Shown here piece after piece: positions 37,631-47,279 of a stretch of DNA of 64,000 nt. The first letter of the stretch is position 1; each line of letters begins with the position of its first letter. This DNA comes from Paraburkholderia nodosa (GTDB taxonomy: Bacteria > Pseudomonadota > Gammaproteobacteria > Burkholderiales > Burkholderiaceae): the NCBI RefSeq assembly GCF_001718195.1, contig NZ_MCNV01000007.1, positions 124,001-188,000 of the forward strand, given 5' to 3'. The notes beneath the pieces were generated by a model, which searched no databases, was not told the origin of the DNA, and saw only the letters and a program-made list of their open reading frames with translations. Both the position numbers and the translations under genes were made by a program.

Positions 37631-38436
37631 ACCGGCTCCTCGTGTACGTGAGCGCCCGCGTCTGCATGCAGCAATTCCACCAGCCGCTCGCGCCACGCGA
37701 TGAACTCCGGCGACGACTTCACGGCGCGCGCGTCACGCGTGGCGAGATACTGGCGCGCGAACGGCACCTCGTACTCGCGCTCGATGCGGCCCGGGCCCGG
37801 CGTCATGACGACGATGCGCGTCGCCAGAAAGAGCGCCTCCTCCACGCTGTGCGTGATGAAGAACACCGTCTTCTGCGTGCGCGCCCAGACGTCGAGCACG
37901 AGCGTCTGGACCTGCTCGCGCGTCATGGCGTCGAGGGCGCCCATCGGCTCGTCCATCAGCAGGATCTGCGGATCGCTCGCGAGCGCGCGCGCAATGCCCA
38001 CGCGCTGCTGCATGCCGCCCGAGAGCGCATACACGCGTTCGCGCGCCTGGGCTTCCAGGCCCACGAGCGCAAGCTGCTCGCGCGCGATGCGCTCGCGCTG
38101 CGCCTTCGGCACGCGCCGAAAGCGCAAGCCGAGCGCGACGTTATCCAGCACGTCGAGCCACGGCAGGAGCGCGTGCTTCTGGAACACCACGCCGCGCTCG
38201 GCGCCCGGCCCCTCCACGCGCGCGCCGTTCACGCGCACCTCGCCAAGCGCCGGCTCGATGAAGCCCGCGATGCAGTTGAGCAACGTGGTCTTGCCACAGC
38301 CCGAAGCGCCGAGCGCCACGACGAACTCGCCGCTCGCCACGTCGAGGTTCACGTTCGCGAGCGCGACGTTCGGCGCAGCGTCACGTCGAGCGCCTTCGTA
38401 GATGACGGTGAGATCGCGGATCTCGAGCGCGCTCAT
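37627..38436 (-). CDS. tauB: Taurine ABC transporter ATP-binding protein
   Basis: A 269-aa ABC ATPase with Walker [10 protein letters not shown] (about 42-50), the Q-loop in [11 protein letters not shown], signature [16 protein letters not shown], Walker [13 protein letters not shown] and the switch His in [25 protein letters not shown] is typical of the nitrate/sulfonate/taurine (SsuB/TauB) branch. It lies 16 nt after tauA and overlaps tauC by 4 nt. Confidence 0.93.
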   Translation of the reverse strand: MSALEIRDLTVIYEGARRDAAPNVALANVNLDVASGEFVVALGASGCGKTTLLNCIAGFIEPALGEVRVNGARVEGPGAERGVVFQKHALLPWLDVLDNVALGLRFRRVPKAQRERIAREQLALVGLEAQARERVYALSGGMQQRVGIARALASDPQILLMDEPMGALDAMTREQVQTLVLDVWARTQKTVFFITHSVEEALFLATRIVVMTPGPGRIEREYEVPFARQYLATRDARAVKSSPEFIAWRERLVELLHADAGAHVHEEPV

Positions 38437-38452
38437 GGGTTGCTCCTTGCGT

Positions 38453-39505
38453 TCAATGCGCAGCGGCGCGCTGCACGTACTGCGGATCGACGCCTACCGA
38501 ATAGTCGGGCAGCACGTTCTGGATCGTGCCTTGCTCCTTGAGGAAGGCCGCCGTGGCGAGCAGCGACTGCGCCGCCCCCGACTGCGCGCCACCGCCCAGC
38601 CAGGTCTTCGAGGCCTGCTCGGCGGGCGTGGGGAACGCGTAGAGCGCGAGGCTCGCGGGCACTTCGGCGGCATTCGCACCCGACTCTTTCGCCACCGCCA
38701 GCACCTGCGGCGAAGCCGCGTTCCATGCCGTGCGATGCGCGCCGTAATCGGCGTCGGCGGCGGCCAGCACCTTCACGAACCTGGCGACGAAATCGCCGTT
38801 GTCCTTCGCGAACTTGCGATCGACCACGAAGCCGTCGAAGGTCGCCTTGCCCGTGGCCTTCGCCACCTGGCCCGAAGTCACCAGCACTTTGCCGTTCTTC
38901 TTCACCTGCGCGAGCACGGGGTCCCAGATGTAGGTCGCGTCGATGTTGCCGCGCTGCCAGGCGGCCGCGACCTCGGGCGGACGCAGGTTGACGATCTTCA
39001 CGTCGGCGGGATTCACGCCCGCGTTCTGCAGCGCGACGAGCGCGTGAAAGTGCGAGGTCGAGACATACGGCACGCCGATCGTCTTGCCCTTCAGACCCGC
39101 GATGCTCGTCACGCCCGAACCGTCGCGCGCGACGAGCGCTTCGGCGTCGTTGATGTTGTCGAGAATCCAGAAGAGCGAGAGATCCACGCCCTGCGAGAGG
39201 CCCGCCGCAATCGGGCTCGAACCGGCTTCGCCGAGCTGCACCGAGCCCGAGGCGAGCGCGCGGATCACATCGGCGCCGCTCGCGAGCTTGCGGTAGGTGA
39301 CCTTGTAGCCCGTTTCCTTCTCGACTTCGCCGGTTGCCTGCGCGTAGCGCCACGGCACCACCATGTCCTGATACGCGATCACGACCTCGCGCGTTTCGGC
39401 GTGCGCGCGCGGCGCGCCGAACGCGCTAGCGAGGCAGGCGGCGGCGAATGCGACGGCGGCGATGTGCGGGCGGCGTGCGAATGCAGGGATAGCGCGAGGG
39501 TTCAT
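38453..39505 (-). CDS. tauA: Taurine-binding periplasmic protein
   Basis: A 350-aa periplasmic binding protein with a signal peptide of about 36 residues (cleavage after AHA). Compared with E. coli TauA from memory, it shares [50 protein letters not shown] and [19 protein letters not shown], so taurine is the likely ligand. It is the first gene of tauABC. No tauD dioxygenase lies next to it in this window, so the degradation enzyme must be elsewhere or absent. Confidence 0.92.
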   Translation of the reverse strand: MNPRAIPAFARRPHIAAVAFAAACLASAFGAPRAHAETREVVIAYQDMVVPWRYAQATGEVEKETGYKVTYRKLASGADVIRALASGSVQLGEAGSSPIAAGLSQGVDLSLFWILDNINDAEALVARDGSGVTSIAGLKGKTIGVPYVSTSHFHALVALQNAGVNPADVKIVNLRPPEVAAAWQRGNIDATYIWDPVLAQVKKNGKVLVTSGQVAKATGKATFDGFVVDRKFAKDNGDFVARFVKVLAAADADYGAHRTAWNAASPQVLAVAKESGANAAEVPASLALYAFPTPAEQASKTWLGGGAQSGAAQSLLATAAFLKEQGTIQNVLPDYSVGVDPQYVQRAAAH

Positions 39506-39689
39506 CGGGAGACTCCGGCGAAACGACGTTCGAGTGAATGAAGGTTCCGACTATAGGGAGTCTGGCGGCGGCCGGTTCTAACTTATCCGCGTTAGCTAAT
39601 GACGCTGCTGGAGCATTGCTTTTCGCGTTGAGGTGGATGGTGCGGGAATCGATGCATGCATCGCGCTGTTCGAGCGCGGCGCGACGCAA

Positions 39690-39723
39690 AAAAGCAAAAA
39701 GCCCGCTTTTCAGCGGGCTTTTC
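39690..39723 (-). terminator. Intrinsic terminator of lipA
   Basis: On the minus strand AAAAGCCCGCT, a short loop and AGCGGGCTTTT followed by GCTTTTTTG, 32 nt after the lipA stop. Confidence 0.9.
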
Positions 39724-39754
39724 GATTGCGTGCTTGCGAGAAGGGCGGAATTGT

Positions 39755-40756
39755 TTAAACCACCCCTGCCCCATGCGCCTGCAGATCGGCGTGATAGCTC
39801 GAACGCACCATCGCGCCAACGGCCGCGTGCGTGAAGCCCATCTTGGACGCCTCTTCCCCGTACATCTTGAAGGTGTCGGGATGCACATACGAACGCACTG
39901 GCAGATGGTGCTCCGAAGGCTGCAGGTACTGGCCGATCGTCAGCATGTCGACATCGTGCGCGCGCAGGTCGCGCATCACCTGAAGAATTTCTTCTTCGGT
40001 TTCGCCGAGGCCCACCATCAGGCCCGACTTCGTCGCGACTTCGGGATGCAGCGCCTTGAAGTCCTTGAGCAGCTTGAGCGAGTGCGCGTAATCCGAACCC
40101 GGGCGCGCTTCCTTGTAGAGGCGCGGCACCGTTTCGAGATTGTGGTTCATCACATCGGGCGGCGCGGCATTGAGGATCTGCAGCGCGCGATCCAGACGGC
40201 CGCGGAAGTCCGGCGTGAGAATCTCGATACGCGTTTCGGGCGATTGCTCGCGCACCTGACGGATGCACTCCACGAAGTGGCCGGCGCCGCCGTCACGGAG
40301 GTCGTCGCGGTCCACACTCGTGATCACGACGTACTTGAGCTTGAGCGCGCCGATCGTGCGCGCGAGGTTCGCCGGCTCATCCGGATCGAGCGGATCGGGG
40401 CGGCCGTGGCCCACATCGCAGAACGGGCAGCGGCGCGTGCACTTGTCGCCCATGATCATGAAGGTCGCGGTGCCCTTGCCGAAGCATTCGCCGATGTTCG
40501 GGCAGCTCGCTTCCTCGCACACCGTGTGCAGGTTGTGCTCCCGCAGGATGTTCTTGATTTCGTAGAAGCGCGAGTTGCCCGTGGCCGCCTTCACGCGGAT
40601 CCACTCGGGCTTCTTCAGCTTCTCGATGGGAATGACCTTGATCGGAATGCGCGAGGTCTTGGCCTGCGCCTTCTGTTTTGCGGTGGCGTCGTAGGCAACG
40701 GCGTCGGCGCTCGTGCCAGCGGGGTTTGCGGCGGGGTTCGCGGTTACGTCAGTCAT
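39755..40756 (-). CDS. lipA: Lipoyl synthase
   Basis: A 333-aa radical-SAM enzyme that inserts two sulfurs into octanoyl groups on lipoyl domains. The auxiliary cluster ligands are in [12 protein letters not shown], and the radical-SAM triad is CTRRCPFC; the C-terminal RSSYHADLQ contains the conserved Ser ligand. ATG 40756 is taken; the frame from 40786 would overlap the lipB stop region. It lies 13 nt after lipB, so they form an operon. Confidence 0.97.
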   Translation of the reverse strand: MTDVTANPAANPAGTSADAVAYDATAKQKAQAKTSRIPIKVIPIEKLKKPEWIRVKAATGNSRFYEIKNILREHNLHTVCEEASCPNIGECFGKGTATFMIMGDKCTRRCPFCDVGHGRPDPLDPDEPANLARTIGALKLKYVVITSVDRDDLRDGGAGHFVECIRQVREQSPETRIEILTPDFRGRLDRALQILNAAPPDVMNHNLETVPRLYKEARPGSDYAHSLKLLKDFKALHPEVATKSGLMVGLGETEEEILQVMRDLRAHDVDMLTIGQYLQPSEHHLPVRSYVHPDTFKMYGEEASKMGFTHAAVGAMVRSSYHADLQAHGAGVV

Positions 40757-40769
40757 GCTTTCGATCCAG

Positions 40770-41684
40770 TCAGGCCGCCGGTGCAACGCCAGCCTGCGGT
40801 TGCGGCGGTTGCCCGCCTGATACGGCCGCTTCGGCCGGGTCCATCGCGGCCGCGTAAGCGGCCGCTTCCTTTTCAGCCGCCTCTGCGACCGGGTGCGTTC
40901 CGGCCGCTTCGGCTGAAGGGTCTGTGGCAGCCGCTTCGGCTACCGCGAGAAGTGTTGCTGCGTGCGCCGCGAGATTCGCCTCGAGCCGCGCCGCCAGCGT
41001 GGCGGCGACTTCGCGCCAGTCCGCCCGGACGCCAAGCGTGGCCATATCGACGGTTTCGAGACCGGCGTATCCACACGGATTGATCGCCAGAAATGGGTTC
41101 AGATCCATCGACACGTTCAGGCTCACGCCGTGATAGCTGCAGCCGTTGCGGATCTTCAGGCCGAGGGCGGCGACTTTCGCGCCCGGGTGCGCGGCGCTCG
41201 CGCCGCTGGCGCCTTCTGGCACGTAAATGCCGGGCGCGCCGGCCTTGCGCTCGCCCGCGAGATTATACGCCGCCAGTGTTTCGATCACGGCGTCCTCGAT
41301 GAGCGTGACGAGCTCGCGCACCATCAGCTTGCGGCGCCGCAGGTCGAGCAGCAGGTAGGCCACCACCTGGCCCGGCCCGTGATACGTGATCTGCCCGCCG
41401 CGATCGATCTGTACGAGCGGGATGCCGCTGTTCGCCACCAGCAGATGCTCAGGCTTACCGGCCTGGCCGAGCGTGAACACGGGCGGATGCTCGACGAGCC
41501 AGATTTCATCGGGCGTATTGGCGTCACGGGCGGCCGTGAACTCGCGCATGGCGTCAAAGCTTGCTTGATAAGCCTCGTTGCCGCGCCAGCGCACGACGAT
41601 GGACGAACTTGCCGTTCGAGACGCGACCGCGGCCGCGCCGGGGTCGGAATGAATTTGCGAGGGTGAAACCGGGGTGGCGCACAT
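40770..41684 (-). CDS. lipB: Octanoyl-[ACP]:protein octanoyltransferase
   Basis: A 304-aa LipB that transfers octanoate from ACP to lipoyl domains. Family motifs: [24 protein letters not shown], the catalytic Lys in KVAALGLKI and the catalytic Cys in [11 protein letters not shown]. The family is usually 210-240 aa; here an extra ~70-residue C-terminal tail, rich in Ala, Glu and Pro, follows residue 235. At DNA level the tail contains repeated GCCGCTTCGGC-like units, suggesting expansion of a simple repeat. Co-transcribed with lipA. Confidence 0.95.
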   Translation of the reverse strand: MCATPVSPSQIHSDPGAAAVASRTASSSIVVRWRGNEAYQASFDAMREFTAARDANTPDEIWLVEHPPVFTLGQAGKPEHLLVANSGIPLVQIDRGGQITYHGPGQVVAYLLLDLRRRKLMVRELVTLIEDAVIETLAAYNLAGERKAGAPGIYVPEGASGASAAHPGAKVAALGLKIRNGCSYHGVSLNVSMDLNPFLAINPCGYAGLETVDMATLGVRADWREVAATLAARLEANLAAHAATLLAVAEAAATDPSAEAAGTHPVAEAAEKEAAAYAAAMDPAEAAVSGGQPPQPQAGVAPAA

Positions 41685-41794
41685 GATTTCGGGAGTTTAC
41701 CGAATTCGGGGCGAGCGCGCCGGGCATGCTGCGGACAACGGCGGCGATGGGTGGCTTTCCCATCGTCGCCGCTTTCGAGTGACGAGCCGTCAGG

Positions 41795-42121
41795 TCAAAC
41801 CGTGCGCCAGCCGTCGCCGATGTGAACGCCTGCGCGCTGTGCGGCGCGCGCGGCCAGGTCGACCACGCGCTCACTCAGGCGCGCCGGCGCGGCGAACCCC
41901 ACCCACGCGGGCGCGCCGCCTTCCGCGCCGATCCACAGGCGCTCGCCGCGCCGCAGCCGCATCGTGTGGCCGGGTTCGAGCCAGTAGTCGGCCGTGTCGT
42001 CGCTGCGCGTGACCCAGACGGTGCCGCACTTCACGCTCAGCCGCGTGCTGCGTGCGACGCGCACTGAAGCCGTTTGGCCGGCCGCCACCTCAAACGTGAT
42101 ATCCGAAGAAATTTCTCTCAT
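41795..42121 (-). CDS. DUF2917 family protein
   Basis: A 108-aa protein. The core (FEVAAGQTASVRVARSTRLSV and then GTVWVTRSDDTADYWLEPG, LRRGERLWIGAEG) fits DUF2917, a small beta-rich, cupin-like family of Betaproteobacteria without known function. ATG 42121 follows GGAG by 6 nt, and the longer frame to 42199 is not needed. It is divergent from the GcvA-like LysR gene with 101 nt between, and may be its target. Confidence 0.85.
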   Translation of the reverse strand: MREISSDITFEVAAGQTASVRVARSTRLSVKCGTVWVTRSDDTADYWLEPGHTMRLRRGERLWIGAEGGAPAWVGFAAPARLSERVVDLAARAAQRAGVHIGDGWRTV

Positions 42122-42222
42122 TTTCCACTCCGAATGACCTGCTTCGATAGCTACAATCGTAGACACCATAAGGGGTCGAGCAAAACGATCAATTTTCACG
42201 CCTATGTGAGAAAAAATACGAT

Positions 42223-43200
42223 ATGGATCTGCGCCAGCTACCCGCGCTGAATGCGCTCAAGGCCTTCGAAGCCGCCGCCCGCCACGAAAGCTTCTCGCGC
42301 GCCGCCGACGAACTCTTCGTCACGCACGGCGCCGTGAGCCACCAGATTCGCGCGCTCGAAGCGGAACTGGGCGTGGCGCTCTTCGCCCGCGACGGCAAAC
42401 GCGTGCGCGTGACCGACACCGGCCGCCGCTACGCCGGCCAGGTGCGCGACGCGCTCAGCCAGCTCGCGCACGCCACCCAGGAAATCCGCGCCGGCGACCG
42501 CGACCGGCGGCTCGTCGTTTCGATGCTGTCGTCGTTCGCGGCGCGCTGGGTCACGCCGCGCATCGGCCGCTTCATCGAGGCGCATCCGCAGTGGGACGTC
42601 GAGTTGCAATCGACGAATTCGCTCACCGACTTCGCGCGCGACGACGTCGATGTCGCCATCCGCTTCGGCTACGGGCACTATCCGGGGCTGCACGCCGAAC
42701 TGCTGCTCGACGAAATCTTCTTTCCCGCCTGCTCGCCCGAATTCAACGGCGGCAATCTGCCCACCGATCCACACGAACTCGCGAAGCTGCCGCTACTGCG
42801 CTCGGACGACGAACTGTGGCGGCCGTGGTTCGACGCCGCTGGCCTCCAGGACCTGCCCGAGCCGAAGCGCGGCGTGCTTTACCAGGATTCGTCGAACCTT
42901 TTGCAGGCGGCGATGGACGGCCAGGGCATCGCGCTCGTGCGCCGCTCGCTCGCCATGCACGAGATCACACGCGGGCGCCTCGTGCGCCTTTTCAAGGACA
43001 TCGACGGACCGAGCCCGTGGCGCTACTACTTCATCTGCCCGCCGCAACGCATGCAGACCGAGCGCGTGCAGGCGTTCCGCGACTGGGTGTTCGACGAGGT
43101 CGCGCGCTTTCGACGGCTTTACGAGGACGCTTGCGAAGCCGGTCCGCTGATGACGGCCGCCGCCGCGGCGCAGCGCGCGCGCATCGGCGACATGCCCTGA
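42223..43200 (+). CDS. LysR-family regulator, GcvA-like
   Basis: A 325-aa LysR protein beginning MDLRQLPALNALKAFEAAARHESFSRAA, the typical start of the GcvA/AmpR/DsdC branch, with HTH AADELFVTHGAVSHQIRALE. The effector domain has LLDEIFFPACSPEF and the GIALVRRSLAMHEI block. GcvA-like proteins often regulate glycine cleavage or beta-lactamase genes, but this one is divergent from a DUF2917 gene, which is common in Burkholderia; its real target is unknown. Confidence 0.93.
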   Translation: MDLRQLPALNALKAFEAAARHESFSRAADELFVTHGAVSHQIRALEAELGVALFARDGKRVRVTDTGRRYAGQVRDALSQLAHATQEIRAGDRDRRLVVSMLSSFAARWVTPRIGRFIEAHPQWDVELQSTNSLTDFARDDVDVAIRFGYGHYPGLHAELLLDEIFFPACSPEFNGGNLPTDPHELAKLPLLRSDDELWRPWFDAAGLQDLPEPKRGVLYQDSSNLLQAAMDGQGIALVRRSLAMHEITRGRLVRLFKDIDGPSPWRYYFICPPQRMQTERVQAFRDWVFDEVARFRRLYEDACEAGPLMTAAAAAQRARIGDMP

Positions 43201-43235
43201 CGTCCACCTGGACGCCAGAAGCGGCGCACGATGCA

Positions 43236-43263
43236 AAAAGGGCCGCACATTGCGGCCCTTTTC
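43236..43263. terminator. Bidirectional intrinsic terminator
   Basis: AAAAGGGCCGCA, loop CAT, TGCGGCCCTTTT: serves the LysR gene and the convergent DUF493 gene. Confidence 0.92.
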
Positions 43264-43284
43264 GTTCGAACGCCTTCTGCTCGC

Positions 43285-43578
43285 TTACAGCACGATCTTC
43301 ACCATCGGATGCCCGGTGAGGGCGCGATAGATGTCGTCGAGATGCGCCTGGCTCGTGGCGCGCACCGTCACGGTGAGGCCCGTGTAGTTGCCGCCGCTCG
43401 ACGGACGCGTCTCGATGGTCGTGGCGTCGAAGCCGGCGTCGAATTCGCGCAGCACCGTCACGATGGTGTCCTGGAATTCCGGATGCGTCTTGCCCATCAC
43501 CTTGATCGGGAAGTCGCAGGGGAATTCGATCAGCGATTCTTTCGCAGCGGGGGGGGTTGCCTGTTGTGTCACGTTCAT
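43285..43578 (-). CDS. DUF493 (YbeD-like) protein
   Basis: A 97-aa protein of the YbeD/DUF493 family (ferredoxin-like fold, ACT-like). The family blocks LIEFPCDFPIKVMGKTHPEFQ and the C-terminal LTGHPMVKIVL are clear. YbeD is found next to lipB in many proteobacteria; its biochemical role is undefined. ATG 43578 overlaps the stop of the aminotransferase gene by 4 nt, giving translational coupling. Confidence 0.93.
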   Translation of the reverse strand: MNVTQQATPPAAKESLIEFPCDFPIKVMGKTHPEFQDTIVTVLREFDAGFDATTIETRPSSGGNYTGLTVTVRATSQAHLDDIYRALTGHPMVKIVL

Positions 43579-44540
43579 TTCTCCACTTCCTGTAGCTCGG
43601 CAACTGCTGCACGCAATGCCTGCGCCTCGCGTTGCTTCGCGCGCTGGTACGCCGCGTGAAGCGCCGCATAGACCGGCCCCGGCTTGCCGCCGCCTACCGG
43701 CTTGCCGTCGAGCGCGACGACCGCCAGCACTTCCTTCGTTGCCGAGGTCACGAGAATCTCGTCCGCCTCGCGCAGTTCGGCTTCGGCGATCTCTCGCGCT
43801 TCGAAGCGCACGCCGCACTCCCCGGCCAGCTCCTCGACCAGGCCGTAGCGAATGCCTTCGAGAATGCGGTTGCTGCGCGGCGGCGCAAAGAGCGCGCCGC
43901 CCTTCACGACCCACACGTTCGACGAGGACGCTTCGGTGAGCCAGCCGTCGCGCAGCTGGATCGTTTCGAACGCGTCGTTTTCCGCCGCGTGCTGCGCCAT
44001 CAGCACGTTGCCGAGCAGCGAGGTCGACTTGATGTCGCAATTGAGCCAGCGCTTGTCTTCAGCCGTCACACAGCGCACGCCTTGTTCGCGCTGTGCAACG
44101 CCCGGCAGCTTGAGCGGATTGACCATCGCGAACACGGTGGGTGTGGCCGCCGCCGGGAAGGCGTGGCCGCGCGGCGCCACGCCGCGCGTCACCTGCACGT
44201 AGAAGTTGGCGTGGGCATCGCGCGCGAGCGCACCCGCCGCTTCGTTCGCCTCGACGAGACGCGCGAGGAGCGCGCGCCAGCCTGCTTCGTCGAACGGATT
44301 CGCGATGCCGACCTTCTCGAGCGAGCGCTTGAGCCGCGCGAGATGCTGCGCGATGCGAAACGGCACGCGCACCGTGCCTTCATCATCGGCGAGCGCATAG
44401 ACGGGCACGACTTCGTAAATGCCGTCGCCGAAGATGAAGCCGCGATCGAGCACGGGAATGCGTGCTTCGGAAAGCGGCGTGATCTCGCCGTTGAGCCAGA
44501 CGAGCGGCTCGGCCGCCTGCGTCGCTGAAGCGGACGTCAT
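43575..44540 (-). CDS. D-amino-acid aminotransferase (class IV PLP enzyme)
   Basis: A 321-aa fold-type IV aminotransferase. It has ARIPVLDRGFIFGDGIYEVVP, the PLP Lys in CDIKSTSLLGNVL, TEASSSNVWVV and LVTSATKEVLAVV. YEVVPVY fits D-alanine transaminase more than the branched-chain enzyme. It interconverts D-Ala and D-Glu. It is coupled at both ends by 4-nt overlaps: with the D,D-carboxypeptidase upstream and with DUF493 downstream. The link to D-Ala released by the carboxypeptidase is a reasonable inference. Confidence 0.88.
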   Translation of the reverse strand: MTSASATQAAEPLVWLNGEITPLSEARIPVLDRGFIFGDGIYEVVPVYALADDEGTVRVPFRIAQHLARLKRSLEKVGIANPFDEAGWRALLARLVEANEAAGALARDAHANFYVQVTRGVAPRGHAFPAAATPTVFAMVNPLKLPGVAQREQGVRCVTAEDKRWLNCDIKSTSLLGNVLMAQHAAENDAFETIQLRDGWLTEASSSNVWVVKGGALFAPPRSNRILEGIRYGLVEELAGECGVRFEAREIAEAELREADEILVTSATKEVLAVVALDGKPVGGGKPGPVYAALHAAYQRAKQREAQALRAAVAELQEVEK

Positions 44541-45841
44541 GACTTCTTCTTGTTGACCATGAGCATGAGCGAATCCCACACGCGGCCGACGACACCGGCC
44601 TGCGGCACGGCTTCGAGCGCGACGAGCGGAACCTGCGCCAGCACCTTGCCGTCCGCACCCACGAACTTCGCCGAACCGACCTGCTGGCCAACGGCGAGCG
44701 GCGCGATCAGCGGGCTGCTGAGTTCGACCTGCGGCTTGGCCTTCTCGGCGGCGCCCTTGGGCAGCGTGACGAACTGATCCTTCTGCACGCCGACCTTCAC
44801 GGCGTCGAGCGTGCCCTTGTAGATGCGCGGCGTCGCCACGGCCTGGTTCGCCTGATAGATGCGCGTGGTGTCGTATGCGCTATAGCCGTAGTTCAGCATT
44901 TTCAGGCTGTCCTGCACGCGGTCGTGTTCCTTCGGCTCGCCCATCATCACCGAAACGAGACGGCGGGAGGCGCCGCCCGCGATCGGACGCTTGGCCGATG
45001 CGATCAGGCAGTAACCCGCAGCTTCGGTGTGGCCGGTCTTCAGACCGTCGACGGTCGGGTCGATCCACAGCAGGCGATTGCGGTTCGGCTGCTTGATGTT
45101 GTTGTACTTGAATTCCTTGACCGAGAAGATTTCGTAGTACTCGGGATAGTCGCGGATCAGGCGCGCGGAGAGCCTGGCGAGGTCGCCGGCCGTCGTGTAG
45201 TGATTCGGGTCGGGCATGCCGTTCACGTCGGCGAAATGCGTGTGCGTCATGCCGAGCTTTTGCGCCTCGGCATTCATCATGTTGGTGAAGTTCGCCTCGC
45301 TGCCGCCCACGAGTTCGGCGAGCGCGATGGCCGCGTCGTTGCCCGACTGCACGATCATGCCGTACACGAGGTCATGCACCGAGACCGGCTTGTTGGCTTC
45401 GATGAACATGCGCGACTCGTCGTTCTTCACGCGGCGCACGGCTTCGCTCGGCTCGATGATCTGGTCCATCGAGATCTTCTTGCTCTGCAGCGCCTCGAAC
45501 ACGAGGTACGCGGTCATGAGCTTCGTGAGCGATGCGGGCTCGACGCGCTCATCGGCGTTGCCGGAGGCGAGCACCTGGTTCGCGGTGGCGTCGACGAGCA
45601 CCCACGAGCGCGCGTTCACGCCGGGCGGCGGCAGGCCGCCAAGCACCTGGTCTGCGGCCGCGCCGGCAGACACCTGCGCCTGCGGCTGTGCCTGCACTTT
45701 CGCGCCGGCGGGTGCGGGCGTGCGGGCAAACGCGCTCGCGCTCACGAGAAGTGTGGCGGGCAGCAGCGTTGCGAGCGTGACATTGCGGACGACGGAGGAA
45801 GGAACGAAAGAAGACGGTTGGCCGGAGGAGAGAAAACGCAT
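44537..45841 (-). CDS. D-alanyl-D-alanine carboxypeptidase (PBP5/6 type)
   Basis: A 434-aa penicillin-binding protein. It has a signal peptide (residues about 1-35, cleavage after SAFA), the active-site SxxK in PASLTKLM, the SxN in VQSGNDAAIAL and the KTG triad in DGLKTGHTEAAG. A PBP5 C-terminal beta domain follows (about 320-410), and the last ~20 residues could be the amphipathic membrane anchor (VGRVWDSLMLMVNKKKS). It trims the terminal D-Ala from peptidoglycan. ATG 45841 is chosen over 45958 because it fits the signal peptide. Confidence 0.93.
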   Translation of the reverse strand: MRFLSSGQPSSFVPSSVVRNVTLATLLPATLLVSASAFARTPAPAGAKVQAQPQAQVSAGAAADQVLGGLPPPGVNARSWVLVDATANQVLASGNADERVEPASLTKLMTAYLVFEALQSKKISMDQIIEPSEAVRRVKNDESRMFIEANKPVSVHDLVYGMIVQSGNDAAIALAELVGGSEANFTNMMNAEAQKLGMTHTHFADVNGMPDPNHYTTAGDLARLSARLIRDYPEYYEIFSVKEFKYNNIKQPNRNRLLWIDPTVDGLKTGHTEAAGYCLIASAKRPIAGGASRRLVSVMMGEPKEHDRVQDSLKMLNYGYSAYDTTRIYQANQAVATPRIYKGTLDAVKVGVQKDQFVTLPKGAAEKAKPQVELSSPLIAPLAVGQQVGSAKFVGADGKVLAQVPLVALEAVPQAGVVGRVWDSLMLMVNKKKS

Positions 45842-46110
45842 AGGTTCAGGTCGGGCTGAATTGGGACGGGATGAACGTAGCGCGCCATGCGGCGCACGGT
45901 CGGTGAAAGCCGGAATGCGGGTGCCGTGCATGCGCCGGTCGCGGCGCAGCAAGCACAAAATTGGCGAACATTATACGCGTCACGTCGTGGCGAATTTTCG
46001 CTAAGTCACACGTTTGCGCGTACCTGTCGTGCATTTTTCACGCATTTCTGCCGACATACGCGAGGTGACGAAGGGCTAGCATCGGGCCCCGAAACTGTGG
46101 GGCCGACGCT

Positions 46111-46743
46111 TCAGCGCCACGCTTCGACGATGATGCGCTTGAGGATATGCAGCTTGCGGTGCAGGAAATGTTCTGCCCCCGGAATCACGACGACCGGCAA
46201 TTCCTGCGGACGCGCCCATTCATACACCGAGAGAATCGGCACGGTGTCGTCGAGCTCGCCGTGGATCACCAGCGTGTCGTCGCGCACGGGCGCGACTTCC
46301 CAGCGGCTCGCAGCCGTGCCGACGAACACCATGCGCTCGATCGCACCGCCCGCTTCGAGGTAGCGCTTCGCGACGTGCGAGAGCACGAAGGTGCCGAACG
46401 AAAAGCCCGCGAGCACGAGCGGCACGTCGGCGTGGCCCGGTTGCGCGCGCATGTAGGCGATGAGTGCGAGCAGATCGTCCTGTTCGCCGATGCCGTTGTC
46501 GTGCGTGCCCGCCGTTTCGCCCACGCCGCGAAAGTTCGAGCGATAGGTCGTGTAGCCGAGTTGCACGAGCGTGCGCGCGAGCGTTTGCGCAACCTTGTTG
46601 TCCATCGTGCCGCCAAAGAGCGGATGCGGATGCGCGACGAGTGCAATGCCGCGCGGCGTCGTGCCGGCGTCGGGCACGTCGAGCGCGCACTCGATCTTGC
46701 CGACGGGACCGTCGATCTGAAATTTTTGTGTCTGGGCGTTCAT
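46111..46743 (-). CDS. Alpha/beta hydrolase (dienelactone hydrolase-like)
   Basis: A 210-aa hydrolase with VAHPHPLFGGTMDNKVAQTLAR near residue 35, nucleophile elbow GFSFGTF, an acid in HGELDDTVP and a His in PGAEHFLH. The HPHPL...NKV pattern identifies a common proteobacterial group of unassigned esterase-like proteins. It lies 46 nt downstream of the ferredoxin gene on the same strand, an arrangement conserved in many Burkholderia from memory. Confidence 0.85.
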   Translation of the reverse strand: MNAQTQKFQIDGPVGKIECALDVPDAGTTPRGIALVAHPHPLFGGTMDNKVAQTLARTLVQLGYTTYRSNFRGVGETAGTHDNGIGEQDDLLALIAYMRAQPGHADVPLVLAGFSFGTFVLSHVAKRYLEAGGAIERMVFVGTAASRWEVAPVRDDTLVIHGELDDTVPILSVYEWARPQELPVVVIPGAEHFLHRKLHILKRIIVEAWR

Positions 46744-46789
46744 CGTGCGGCAGTCCTTACGGGTACTGTTTGGCCGTGCATTGGAGCAA

Positions 46790-47116
46790 TCAGCGATCGA
46801 TTTTCAGGCGCTCGACCACCTGGCCGTTCTGCAGATGCGAGACGACGATTTCGTCGATGTCGCTCTCGTCGATATACGTGTACCACGTGCCTTCCGGATA
46901 CACGACGACGGCCGGGCCCTCCTCGCAGCGATCGAGACAGCCCGCCTTGTTGATGCGCACCTGGCCGGGACCGGCGAGGCCCAGCTGCTTCACGCGCTTC
47001 TTCGCGTACTCCTGCATGGCCTGTGCGTTGCAATTCGCGCAGCTCGGGCGGTCCGCGCCGGGGTCGCGCTGGTTCAGGCAGAAAAAGACGTGGTACTTGT
47101 AGAACGAATCGGTCAT
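46790..47116 (-). CDS. Thioredoxin-like [2Fe-2S] ferredoxin
   Basis: A 108-aa protein with the cysteine pattern HVFFCLNQR ... SCANCNAQ ... AGCLDRCEEGPAVVVYPEG, typical of thioredoxin-fold 2Fe-2S ferredoxins (Shethna/Aquifex Fd4 type). Cluster ligands are probably the first Cys, one of the CANC pair and the CLDRC pair. ATG 47116 is preferred; the extra residues to 47194 are not family-like. It is an electron carrier with unknown partner. Confidence 0.88.
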   Translation of the reverse strand: MTDSFYKYHVFFCLNQRDPGADRPSCANCNAQAMQEYAKKRVKQLGLAGPGQVRINKAGCLDRCEEGPAVVVYPEGTWYTYIDESDIDEIVVSHLQNGQVVERLKIDR

Positions 47117-47279
47117 GGCGTGGGGCACCGGTGAGTGTCGCGCAGTGAGCGCGGGCTTGCTGAAAGCGTGTGGCCCGCCTTGGCGGCAATACATTGCGTG
47201 GCGCGCGAGCGTGGCTGCGCGGCGATCCGGTCGATTATAGCGAGCGCGGCGTGAACGCTCTTGCGAGCGCCGCGCGCCC

